Below are positions 36,990 through 48,853 of a stretch of 64,000 nt of DNA, piece by piece; positions within the stretch are counted from its first letter, which is position 1; each line of letters opens with the position of its first letter. Source of the stretch: Stomorhina lunata (taxonomy: Eukaryota > Arthropoda > Insecta > Diptera > Rhiniidae). Position numbers and translations under genes: made by a program. The stretch spans positions 23,837,724-23,901,723 of the forward strand of contig OW121741.1 of NCBI GenBank assembly GCA_933228675.1, given 5' to 3'. A model generated the notes under the pieces. That model worked only from the letters and a program-made list of their open reading frames with translations, made no database searches and was not told the origin of the DNA.

Positions 36990-37980
36990 CGTCTACAAAT
37001 TCCGTCGACACCCAAGGCAGGTACCCCAGCCTTGGGCCCCCATTTTTTCACATATTTTTCTTTTCAATGTACAAGTCGCAATTCAAAACAGAATTTGATG
37101 AAATTCAACACACGTCTGTTAATTAGTTAAAAAAAAGAGCTCTATTAATTTTGGTTGAAATTCGTCTACTCCTTAAGGTACCCCCTTGGACCCTGATTTT
37201 TCACCAATTTTTCTTGTTAATGTACAAGTCGCAATTCTTTACAGAACTTTATGAAATTTGACACACGTCTCTTAATGAGTTTAAAAAGAGGTCTACTAAT
37301 TTTGGTTGAAATTAGACCACTCCTTGGGTTACCTCTCTTGGACCCCCATTTTTCACCTACTTTTCTTCTATATATATAATACGCAATTCTCAACAGAATT
37401 AGGTGAAATTTGGCACACGTCTATAAGTTGATCTAAAAAAGAGGTCTACTAATTTTGGAAACTAATTTTTTCTAATTTACTAATTTTTGAAATCATATAG
37501 ACTCCTTGGGTACTTGCCTTAGACCCCCATTTTTCACCTATTTCTTTTTGTCAATGTATTAGCCGCAATTCTCAATAGAATTTGAAAGAAAATCGGCACA
37601 TGTCTTTTAATTGATCCAGAATAAAGTTATACTTATTTTGGGTTGAGTTCCAACGATTCTTTGAGGTACCTGCCTTGGACCCCCATTTGTTCACTCATTA
37701 TTATGCTCAATGTATAAGCCGGAGTTCTTGATGAAATTCTACACACGTCTAATAATTTATCCAACAAAGACCGCAATTAATTTTGGTGGAAATCCTTCTA
37801 CTCCTTGGGGTACCTGCTTTGGACCCGCATTTTTCACTTATTTTTCTTCTCAATATAAAAGCCGCATTTCTCAACATAATTTGATGAAATTCGACACATG
37901 TCTATTGGTTGACTCCAGAAAGAGCTGTACTTATTTTGGTTGAAATCCGTCGACTCCTAGAGTTACCCGACTTGGCTTTA
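36990..37980 (+). repeat. About 155-bp tandem repeat derived from a DINE-like core, six units
   Basis: GGACCCCCATTTTTCACC-type landmarks at 37034, 37188, 37340, 37521, 37677 and 37821, spaced 144-181 bp. Each is followed by AATGTACAAGTCGCAATTCT, GAATTTGATGAAATT, ACACACGTCT, TTTTGGTTGAAAT and CTCCTTGGGGTACC. The order (ACCCCCAT, then GTCGCAATTCT, then TTTGATGAAATTTGGC, then GGTACC/CC) is the same as in type A DINE elements (2347-2500), so the array seems to be a tandem amplification of that segment. Confidence 0.8.
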
Positions 37981-39515
37981 CACTCAAATTCAATTTGATT
38001 AAAAACTTACGCCTAAATGACTGCAACACTTTTTGCTTAAATTATGCGTAACAATTTATATGACTTTTTTCAGAAAATTTTAAACTTTGTTCTACGATCG
38101 GTAAATTTTGGTGAATTTTTTCCGCTCAATTTAAAGAAGAGACTTTCGCCTATCACGTGGTTGTGGTGGGAGCACCGAGAAAAACCGAGACAGGTTAGTT
38201 TTTGTCCAAGGAAAATTGAAAACAGTTAATTTTGCAGAGATTTTTTGATTTCCTGATATCTCCTAAACTATATACCAGGTTTATTTATTGTGAAGACTAG
38301 AACCTGGGTTCTGCATCATAAATTAATCGATATCAATACTAAAACTGTGAAACTATATTCGTTGCATGAGCTACTGAGCTTGATGAAAAATTTTTATCAC
38401 TTGTCGTTTTAGGACATTGGGCACATTTCAATACCTATTTTATAACAGATCGTATTACTTTTTCTTGAAAACAATTATTGATCCTTAATATCTAGACTCT
38501 TCTTTATAGAACTGCATCATTAGATTTTTCAAAAGCGGTGGTCAAATAATGGCTTTTTTGCAGTAAAAAGAACTTAGAACTTTAGAGATGAAACAACAGG
38601 CTAATATTTGATGCATTAGACAAAATCAACGTCAGGTTGCAAGAAGAATTATTGTTGAAGCAGTTTTGTCGGTCAGTGTTATTGTTACATTCTTCTTGAT
38701 AAACTTAATTTCTTACTACCAGATATCCATATCCCAAAGACCACATTATATTATTTCTATATAAATATATTTTATCAAACAAAATTATTTTAAAATTATA
38801 TTTGCGAATATTTACAATTTGCATTTAATACGTGTTCATAATTTCAATTCGTTCAATTTGGTTTTTGGTTAAAATTTGTATGTATTTTGTAAAGTATCAA
38901 CTTATAGGTATTTCTTTCGTAGCACATTTCCCGCCCGTCCGTCCATATATTCATTCATTTATTTATTTTTGTGTGCAAAACCGCTTATATTGACCAAATA
39001 AATATTTGATTTGTTTGTTATTTTATATCGATATACTTAAATCCAAGTGCCATTACAATTCCATTTGGTGTTTATAAATAAAATGGTAGAATTACATTAC
39101 AAATAAAATGCAAAAAAAAAAATAATTTAATATTAAATTTATGCTAATTTTAGCAAACAAATAACCACACAATAACCAATTTCAATTATTGCCATTAAAG
39201 GTTAAATATATTTTTGAAATTGGTAACAGAAAATTATAATGCCATTTTTTGAAAACGGGCAACCAAAGTAGAAAACCGCTCAAAAATAAATATTACAATT
39301 CGATATATTTACAATAGAATTTGTTTGTTTTTTTGTGTCTCCTTAATCGGTTTAAAATGTTTATTGAATGTGTTTAGTTATGGATATCGGTAAAATTTTA
39401 GACACGTGAGTCAATGTGTGGTCTGTGAGTTAGGAGATGTTGTGACAGTTGCCCATTGTAACTTTAAACATTATTTTTAAATTATGAAATAACTAATATT
39501 AAAATAATACAAAAC
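37981..39515. other. AT-rich intergenic sequence
   Basis: No gene or RNA recognised. CCGCCCGTCCGTCC near 38930 is a lone GTCY-like patch. Confidence 0.5.
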
Positions 39516-41590
39516 TATTTTTGTCGAAAATTTTTCTATACAAAAAAAATTCTTATCGAAAATTTTTTTATTGAAAATTTTTCTATAGAAAAATTTTTTT
39601 TATTGAAAATTTTTCTATAGAAAAATTTTTTTATTGAAAATTTTTCTAAAGAAAAATTTTTTTATTGAAAATTTTTCTATCGAAAAATTTTTTTATTGAA
39701 AATTTTTTAATGAAAATTTTTCTATAAAAAAAAATTTTTTAATAAATATTTTTATATAGAAAAATTTTTTAATATAAATTTTTCTATAGAAAAATTTTTT
39801 TAATGAAAATTTTTCTAGAGAAAAGCCTTTTTAATTAAAATTTTTCTAGAGAAAAATTTTTTTAATGAAAATTTTTCTAGAGAAAATTTTTTTTAATGAA
39901 AATTTTTCTAGAGAAAAATTTTTTTAATGAAAATTTTTCTAGAGAAAAATTTTTTTAATGAAAATTTTTCTAGAGAAAAATTTTTTTAATGAAAATTTTT
40001 CTAGAGAAAAATTTTTTTAATGAAAATTTTTCTAGAGAAAAATTTTTTTAATGAAAATTTTTCTAGAGAAAAAGTTTTTTAATGAAAATTTTTCTATACA
40101 AAAATTTTTTTAATGAAAATTTTTTTATTGAAAATTTTTCTATAGAAAAATTTTTTTATTGAAAATTTTTCAATAGAAAAATTTTTTTATTGAAAATTTT
40201 TCTATAGAAAATTTTTTTTTATTGAAAATTTTTCTACAGAAAAATTTATTTATTGAAAATTTTTCTATAGAAAAACTTTTTTATTGAAAATTTTTCTATA
40301 GAAAAATTTTTTTATTGAAAATTTTTCTATAGAAAAATTTTTTTATTGAAAATTTTTCTATAGAAAAATTTTTTTATTGAAAATTTTTCTATAGAACAAT
40401 TTTTTTATTGAAAATTTTTCTATAGAAAAATTTTTTTATTGAAAATTTTTCTATAGAAATATTTTTTTATTGATAATTTTTCTATAGAAAAATTTTTTTT
40501 AAGAAAATTTTTCTATAGAAAAATTTTTTAATGAAAATTTTTCTTTAGAAAAATTTTTTTAATGAAACTTTTTCTATAGAAAAATTTTTTTATTGAAAAT
40601 TTTTCTATAGAAAAATTTTTTTATTGAAAATTTTTCTATAGAAAAATTTTTTTATTGAAAATTTTTCTATAGAAAAATTTTTTTATTGAAAATTTTTCTA
40701 TAGAAAAATTTTTTTATTGAAAATTTTTCTATAGAAAAATGTTTTTATTGAAAATTTTTCTATAGAAAAATTTTTTTATTGAAAATTTTTCTATAGAAAA
40801 ATTTTTTTATTGAAAATTTTTCTATAGAAAAATTTTTTTATTGAAAATTTTTCTATAGAAAAATTTTTTTATTGAAAATTTTTCTATAGAAAAATTTTTT
40901 TATTGAAAATTTTTCTATAGAAAAATTTTTTTATTGAAAATTTTTCTATAGAAAAATTTTTTTATTGAAAATTTTTCTATAGAAAAATATTTTTAACAGA
41001 AATCTTTCTATAGAAAAATATTTTTAACAGAAATCTTTCTATAGAAAAATATTTTTAACAAAAATTTTTCTATAGAAAAATATTTTTAACAAAAATTTTT
41101 CTATAGAAAAATATTTTTAACAAAAATTTTTCTATAGAAAAATACTTTTACAAAAATTTTTCTATAGAAAAATAATTTTAACAAAAATTTTCTTTAAAAA
41201 TAAAAAAATTTTTGTTAAAAATATTTTTCTATAGAAAAATTTTTGTTAAAAATATTTTTCTATAGAAAAATTTTTGTTAAAAATATTTTTCTATAGAAAA
41301 ATTTTTGTTAAAAATATTTTTCTATAGAAAAATTTTTGTTAAAAATATTTTTCTATAGGAAATTTTTGTTAAAAATATAGAATTTTTTTTTTTTTAATAT
41401 TTTTCTATAGAAAAATTTTTGTTAAACATATTTTTCTATAGAAAAATTTTTGTTAAAAATATGTTTCTATAGAAAAATTTTTGTTAAAAATATTTTTCTG
41501 TAGAAAAATTTTTGTTAAAAATATTTTTCTATAGAAAAATTTTTGTTAAAAATGTTTTTCTATAGAAAAATTTTTGTTAAAAATATTTTA
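39516..41590. repeat. 31-bp minisatellite, TTGAAAATTTTTCTATAGAAAAA type, with orientation switch near 41197
   Basis: About 65 units. The left and central units are TTTTTTTATTGAAAATTTTT plus CTATAGAAAAA. A sub-block with CTAGAG in place of CTATAG spans about 39810-40080. From 40985 units change to ATATTTTTAACAAAAATTTT plus CTATAGAAAA. At 41192-41203 the array flips, and 41204-41590 reads as the reverse complement (AAAAATTTTTGTTAAAAATA plus TTTTTCTATAG). Non-coding. Confidence 0.96.
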
Positions 41591-44500
41591 AAACGATTCG
41601 TTTGCTTCAACAGAAAGGGTTACTTATGTACAATGCTACCCTGAGTTGGATCGCAATGGACTTTATGGTCTTCTTAGTAAGTCCGAACTGGCCTATTACT
41701 AAGGCTAATACCAATAGTTTTTTAAATGTATTACATACCTTGTAGCAAACATAAATTGGAATTTCCTGTTGGTTTCTTTATTTCTCAAAATATTTTACTT
41801 CGTTTTTTATTAATTGCTGCCATAAATTTTATTAAAAAATATTATTTATATGCGTTTTTGTGTAAAACGATGTGTACCTAGAGTGAGGGGTCGTTTCGTA
41901 TATTTTCATTGTAGTCAAAATGTAGAGCTGTTAAAAAAGTGGCCTTTATTATTTGCGTCATATCTTCATTACACTCCCCTTTGTAAAACGTTTTGCATAT
42001 TTTTTATTTAGTTTTTTTGTTTCTTCACTGAAATGGGTTTATTTTGTGACAGGGAACGGAAAGGTAATAGCAGGGAGTGAAAAAAATGTACCAAACACAC
42101 ACAAAAATAAAATATGTTATTTGTACAAATAAATTACTATAATAAATTGTTAAAAATGTTGTTAGTGAATAAATTATTAATTTATTTTTTATTTCTTTTT
42201 TATTTCACAATTCTCATACAATACAACGGGTACCTACCTACCCACTCTCCCCTTAAACTCTTACCCCAAATGTAAAATGTTTATTTAAATTTATTTTATT
42301 TTCTTTATAAATTGTCATTTGTTAAAGTTGTCAGACTGTTTGTAAATTACAATAAGTTTAAATGTTTTAACTGTCAGGTTTTATAGTGATTTATAATATT
42401 AAAATTATTTAATATAATATATTATCGAGATAGCTAACAGTAGTAGTTTCGTTGTTTAACTTTTATATTTATTTATTTGTAATTATAAATGTTAGTATAA
42501 CTATAATAATGTATAATCATTGATATTGTATAAAGTTACTAAGTAATATTTATTTCGTATGCTAATTTTATACCTACATGGTTGTCAATCCCTTGTATGG
42601 TTATAATTGAGACTGACGCTAAGTTTATTGACAGTTTGTGAAATAGACAAACTTTGTAGGTAAATACGTAGAATAGGATGAGATCAATGTACGAAGAAGT
42701 TTGACAGGGAAAGCTTAAAGACGTTTTTCAAACATTATGTTAAAACTGATTGCACTTTGATTAAAATTGGGCAATTTGACATAATAAGATTTCAGATTTC
42801 GATATGCGCTCGTAGACAAATCTTTGAAATATTTTCATCTACTTGGTTCCTTTTCTAACATTAATTCTAATTTTAGCTTTTCCATGAGTTAGTTATGTTA
42901 GCAATGTACATTAACGTGTGTTAACGTAGTTCCCCAGGTGATACTACGAGGGGGTCAGTGTCCACAGTTGAGATGAAGGATAAGCAAGCTAAGTCTGGGC
43001 TTATCAAGTTGAGGCCAATCAGACCTATTGTCTGTCATCCAACATCCCCTACATTACCCAAAATGTTTTCAAATATTTGGGTTACTTTTTTAAATATTTT
43101 GGTTGCTTTTGAACTAGTCCACGTCTCTTATGAAATACTTCTTACACACCTTTAAGGAGTAGCTTCGATTTCTGTAGGAAAAAAAAAAACAACTGTTAGC
43201 ACAAAAATCTACATACTCCTATGTGGTAAAAAGGCAATCTGTTATGCCCAGAGGGAGCGTCAAAAGTGGTGACAGATAGGGAAATATTTAACTGAACCGT
43301 TATTAGCAACTAGTATCAGATGTTTTCCATTTTTAGGCAGCCTTTAATTCTATTGGAACACTAAAGCCTCAAATTTTATCCATGTTACTCCCTCATAACA
43401 GCGACTCCCTTGCCCATACACTCAGGTTGTCCCTTTTAGACTATGATGCATCGATTGTGCGGGTGAGTTTCTGTTTAAATATTTTTGCTTCTGTTAGCTC
43501 AATGTGAAATCTACTGACATGTATCGATTGTGTTGATCCTCTTCTGTTTGATTTATTGTTAATTGAATTATTGCGAAATTCTTCAGTCATATTTTAGTTT
43601 TGGCAAAATGAGTGATAAAAGAAATCAAAAGTATTAACAGTTTACAAATAATGAAGTGCTCATATATTAACTAACAAAATTTTAAATTTTAATTGTTCAA
43701 ACTAATTAAAATAGTTTAGTGCAATTCGGGTTTTCCATAAAAAGGTCTACACATAGTTTTAATATCTTTAGACTAGAGTCAATGGAGCTAACTACCTTTC
43801 TGGTACGTATCATTTAGTACCTTCTCACTTTCCTGTACAAGTAACTTTAAAATAGACTTTGAAGCATCATCCCATACACGACAATTGAATTTCATTTTAG
43901 GTCAAGTGGTAAGCAGATCAATTAGAGTAAAGTGTAACTTGAACCGTTTTCGAAAAACCAAACATCAAGAGCTTCTGATAAAACCCGCAGTAAGAGGCAA
44001 AGTAACATTGTCAGCCATACGCTTGTATGTTTGCGTATGTCTATTTGCACGACTTGATTCAGAAATTATAAAGTATGGCTGAATTTAAAGTTCATCAGGA
44101 GTGACAGTTACAGTCGCAGAGCGTTGTTCAATTCGAAAGTAGTTACTGTTTTACTAAAGGAGTCCCCAAGTCTTATGCAAGACTTAACTAAGTAAAAAAT
44201 TAATAACTCATTAAATCCATTTGGGAGAATTAAGTCTGATACTTGTAGTTGGTTTAGGACTAATTGCACTGAACTGTGTATTCTAGGAACCCACGAATGC
44301 AGAATGGAGGAGTGATTGGGGATTGTAAGCTGCGCAAATAAAGATTGTTAGCTGCGCATATAATTATATATTTGGTTTCCTAGTACACGAGGTAGGGGGC
44401 TTCAGAGATCTCAGATTATCCTCCTAACTTAAGGAAATATCAGTTACTGAGGTCTAAATTCGGTATTGGCACTTTAAAACCGCTAAGCGATACTGTCTAT

Positions 44501-45106
44501 GCCTAAGTTGCAAAATATGTAGAGGAAGAGTTTTGTTTTAATCAGTTATAACAATAACTCGAGCAGGGCAGGGATGAGGAGTCCACGAAAAATTTGACCC
44601 TGCAAGGAGGATTGGGGAACATTATCCACTGTGAAAGAGTTTTAACCAAATTTGCAAGACCAACTGTCGAGTTTTGTAAAGAGTTTCAGTTATGAAAACT
44701 GGTTTTGAGACTCAAGGTTTTAAGCCACATGAAGCTTGATATAAAACCCACAATCTGATAGCTATATCTTGGATCGATAAGGATATTTCAAAAACCTCAT
44801 GGTATAAAAAGGGCTGTCAAATATCTAGGATCATACTCATATAAAATAGGAATGGCAAAGAAAAAGTATTGCAAGGCTTGATCAGTGTCCGGTCAAGCCT
44901 AAGTTCCTAAATTTTAGGATAAATAGGTGAATTAAATTCTAAGTGGCCATCATCTTTACTGCAAAAAGGGACAAGAAAATGTCTTTATAAAGGGACAAGA
45001 AAATGTGGATAGACGAGCAAGCGAGCCCAGCTGAACCAGCTGAAGCGATTTGAATAAAAAAAGCGACTTTATATTAAAGTAACGATATACTGCTTCCTTA
45101 TCAGTT
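41591..45106. other. Long intergenic stretch, no gene recognised
   Basis: AT-rich to mixed. Small frames at 42958-43155, 43885-44082 and 44956-45153 lack motifs (the last overlaps a DINE element). A 24-bp tandem duplication (AAAGGGACAAGAAAATG) occurs at 44967-45004. No RNA gene seen. Confidence 0.45.
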
Positions 45107-45929
45107 TTTATACCCACCATCAAAAAGAATGGGGGGTATATTGAGATTGTCATCCCATTTGTAATTTCCTTAAAATTGGCTCAAAAAAGAAAAGCGATAT
45201 ATATTCTATTGAAATCACGATAACGCCTTAACGAAAGGAGCTAGCTCCCTGAAACTTAATTAAAATATTTTTCATTTCTGAGAACATTTTGGTATTGAAA
45301 TTGGGCAAAATCGGTACAACCTCGGGCAAAATCCCGGGGCAAAATTCCGTACAACCTCGCCTAGTCTAATCGTTTATTTACCAATAAACTATATATAAGA
45401 AAAGTGGGTTTATGTCCGTCTGTCCGTCGGATAAAAGCGCGGTAGCTCCTTAACTACAAGAGCTAGAGAGACAAAAATTTCGGTACATATTTAGTTAGAG
45501 CTCCCATATCACCCCGCCTCAGTAAACACATTAATGCTGATAAATTGAATACAAATGCAATAGCTATGATGACTAAATTTCGAGTTGGTAAGTTTTATGC
45601 AACTATTGGTCATTGTATTTAGTTTTTTTTGGAATCGGTCTATATTTGACCATAGCTTTCATATAAAAAAACTCTCGGAAACCAAAAAAAATGTAGAAAA
45701 GTCCAGTTAAAAGCTATTAAATTATAAACTAGGGACACTAAATTTTTGTGCAAAGAAACTACTAGGGAAACAGCTTAGATACTTTTATATACTGAACTAT
45801 ACTAACTATAGTTCAACATTTACCAACAATACCACATTTGGTCAACATTTTGAATTAGCTGCACTCTTGTACAATTTGATGGTGGGTATATAAGATTCGG
45901 CACAGCCGAATACAACACTCTTACTTGTT
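45107..45929 (+). mobile_element. DINE-1-like element, type B, internally deleted
   Basis: Both termini present: TATACCCACCATCAAAAAG at 45109 and TTGATGGTGGGTATA, stem-loop ATTCGGC/GCCGAAT and CTTACTTGTT at about 45877-45929. The core runs from ATATATATTCT directly to TGAAATCACG, so the first GTCY tract is lost. A second GTCY tract is kept at 45412-45430. The interior is shorter than the 8.2-kb copy by about 1 kb. Confidence 0.87.
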
Positions 45930-45930
45930 A

Positions 45931-46275
45931 ATTAGACCCTTCACCACCATAGGCAGAAAGGATTACAATTTCTGTACCTTCCGTAGGGATGTCTTCCGGG
46001 AATAGAGTTTTTTTTGCACTACTCAGTATTTACCCATAAAAGCACAGAAACGCTTTTAAATCGAAAGATAAATGCAAGTAAAATTTGGTAACAATCGTTT
46101 TACTATTGACCCTAGCTACCACATTAACCCTTAGCCGGAAATTACATAAATCTACTTAAATGTCGAAATTTTGAAAAAATAGCACATAAAATAAATTGTT
46201 GGTCGATATTTCATCTTAGCAGTGAGGGGTATCTTATAGTCGAGCTTGACCAACCATAGCTTTTCTTACTTGTTA
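45931..46275 (+). mobile_element. DINE-1-like element, type A, internally deleted
   Basis: Begins ACCCTTCACCACCATAGGC right after the type B 3' end and finishes GTGAGGGGTATCTTATAGTC, degraded stem-loop, TTTTCTTACTTGTT. The core and GTCY tract are deleted. The head-to-tail arrangement with no spacer fits insertion at the TT of the previous element's end. Confidence 0.8.
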
Positions 46276-47606
46276 AATTTTAGTTTAATAAACTTCTTTT
46301 TAGTTTAATCGGTTTAGACTTTTATCCAAAAATTTGTTCGAAATTGACTGATTTTTTTTATGAAAAATTAGGAACTTTTTGTTTTTTTTATGTCAAAATT
46401 ATTTCCTTCGTTAGGCCAACATAAATGTTCCCACATTTAGAATTATATTGTTAAATACTCTGACACTCCAAAACAACTTGCTTTATTAAAAACTACCGAT
46501 TAATATTCCAAAACTAGCAATAAATCTTTAAATTTGACTAATAACTCCCATTGTGTGAGAAATAATTAAAATACAATACTTTTTCTCTATAATTTTATAT
46601 TGTGTAATGCCTATAATAAACAATTAAAATCTATCATAAATTATTTTGTAAAAATTTTATTAATTTACTTTTTGCTGTTTTGATATTATCTTTTTTTTCG
46701 CTTAATTGCGGCTACATTGAATAAATAGCAAAAACCGTGTTGATATAAGTGTAAAGTATATAAATGCAAATTGCATGATTAATATTGTACGAGTATATCA
46801 GTAAAATGGGAAAAAAATAGCTTTAGACAGATTAAATGATAAGTATTTTAGAGAAAGGGAAGCTCACAGCCAGCAAAAGTAGAAGCGAAACATTTTAACA
46901 AACAACAATTAGTAGTGATTTATAGCTGTCAGAAATTGTTAACAATTTGCATGGATATAATAATTACTATATCTTTCACAAATAGTCGTAATTTATAATG
47001 AAATTGTTGCTTAGAAGATCTTAGAAGAGACTTAAAGAGGGAACTGTACAATAAAGAAATGTACTTAAAAAATTAGCAAAAAGTTTCCCCAGAGGTATTA
47101 GCAACATCTTGTTAATTTTTTTATTCTATTATACTGAAGTAGATTAACCTATTAGGTATCTTAGCTTAAGCAACCCATTACAGTCTTCAATTTTCTTAAA
47201 CTACAAATCATTCCCTTTATTTAATCCCCTAATGTAGGGCCTTGTCTCTAATAAACAAAGTTTCATTATAACTTTTGTAATTATATAAATAATCACAGCT
47301 ATTCCTTTCATTAAACGTTAATATGTAAATTTAATATTTTAATTATACCTATTGATATCTCTTTATAAACAATTCATTAGTTTATTATTTTATAAAATCA
47401 AAACAAAGTCTGATAATTAAAATACCATAATTTTTATTTATTCACAGAACGTTTTTTTCCCTAGTTCTTCCTTTAACGTGTCCGTATCGACTTAATAGAT
47501 AAATTGTGGTATTAAACGCTTAAATTAATGACAGTAATTAAATGTAAATTATTTTCTAATAAATATATTAAATCAATAAACCCTATTGTAGTCGAGGTAT
47601 TAAATT
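46276..47606. other. AT-rich intergenic sequence
   Basis: Unique DNA without recognisable genes or repeats. Confidence 0.55.
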
Positions 47607-47609
47607 AAT

Positions 47610-48712
47610 CAGGGGTGTCATAGAAACCAAGTCAGTTTTTAAATTTCTCGGTTTTGAAAACCAATACCGGTCATATTTGGTGTCATGAAACCAAGTCGGT
47701 TTTGTTATTATTGGTTTTAAATCAAACAAAATGTTCGAATCAATTGTTTATTATTAATTTATTTTAAATTTTTTTGAAACATCAAAAATCAACTGAAAAA
47801 ATAAAATAAAAATTATTAAAGAAAATTATTTAAAGAAAAGTTTTCAGTTTTTTGCGATGTTTGTGGTATAGGTATAAAGAAAACGCTGCTATTTGGACAA
47901 ATGAAGCTTTTATACCCCAACATCATGAATTGATCGAATTGCGGACTGGAAAAAATGTAATCTACCTACACCAAGAAACAAACCACAACCAATCAAAGGA
48001 CGATTGTCACTTACATACATGCGATATTCATTAAATTGCAAACAAATATGTTGATATACATTTGCTTCGCCAGTACCTCCACACAAAGAATATTCTAGCC
48101 TTACAATTTTCCCCATTTTTGATATTTTTTATGTTTGTCGATTCCAAAGACAAAAAGTACCAAAACTTGTTTTTATCTTATTATATGATCAAAAATGCTA
48201 TGTAAACTTTTTACGCATCACTTTTTATTTGAAAGTTAAAGCAAAAAAGTACCAAACATATTTTTTCTCTTTTTCTACCCTTTTTTCGAAAAATACTTAC
48301 CCCTTGTACTGTTATATTTTATTACTTTTGTAACTGATCCAAACACGATTTCAATTTTGGTTATATTGTTTTTAGTTTGGGAATTATAGCGTTATTGAAT
48401 TTTCCCTTTTTTATCCCCCACAGGGCCAAATTTTCAAAAATCTGTTCTTAGTGGATCTTTAAATCGAAAAAGACACCAGTTGGCCAGTAACGCCTTTGTT
48501 TTAAATTGATAGACCAATTTTGAAATGAAATCTGTTAACTGTAAGTTGCTTGGTTTATTTCCAATACTAAACCAATAATATTTTTTTCTGTGACACATAA
48601 AACCAATAGAAAATGTAGCTCGAACATTAATATTGGAATTCATGACACCAATTTAATTTTTTTGTCGTTTTCAAAACCTATACCAATGAAATTGGTTTCT
48701 ATGACACCCCTG
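47610..48712. mobile_element. TIR DNA transposon, 1103 bp, superfamily unassigned
   Basis: Perfect 21-bp ends: CAGGGGTGTCATAGAAACCA plus A at the left, and the exact inverse finishing at 48712. Weaker inverted similarity continues for about 100 bp, including internal TTGGTGTCATGAAACCAA/GGTGTCATGAATTCC motifs. The flanks are AAT on both sides (47607-47609, 48713-48715), a possible 3-bp target duplication as in PIF/Harbinger-like elements, though the AT-rich flank makes this weak evidence. Two opposite short frames (47852-48034 plus; 47910-48116 minus) are unassigned. The plus one has WTNEAFIPQHHELIELR, faintly like a Myb/SANT-type helix, which would fit Harbinger, but this is speculative. Confidence 0.82.
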
Positions 48713-48853
48713 AATATACCTTATTTTTATTCATTATAAATATTATTTCCTAAAAATCGAACTTATTTGCATAATTATAGTATAAAAACGCCAAATGATA
48801 ATAATATACTTGTACGTATACGTAATATTATTAAGAAATTCTTAATATAATAC

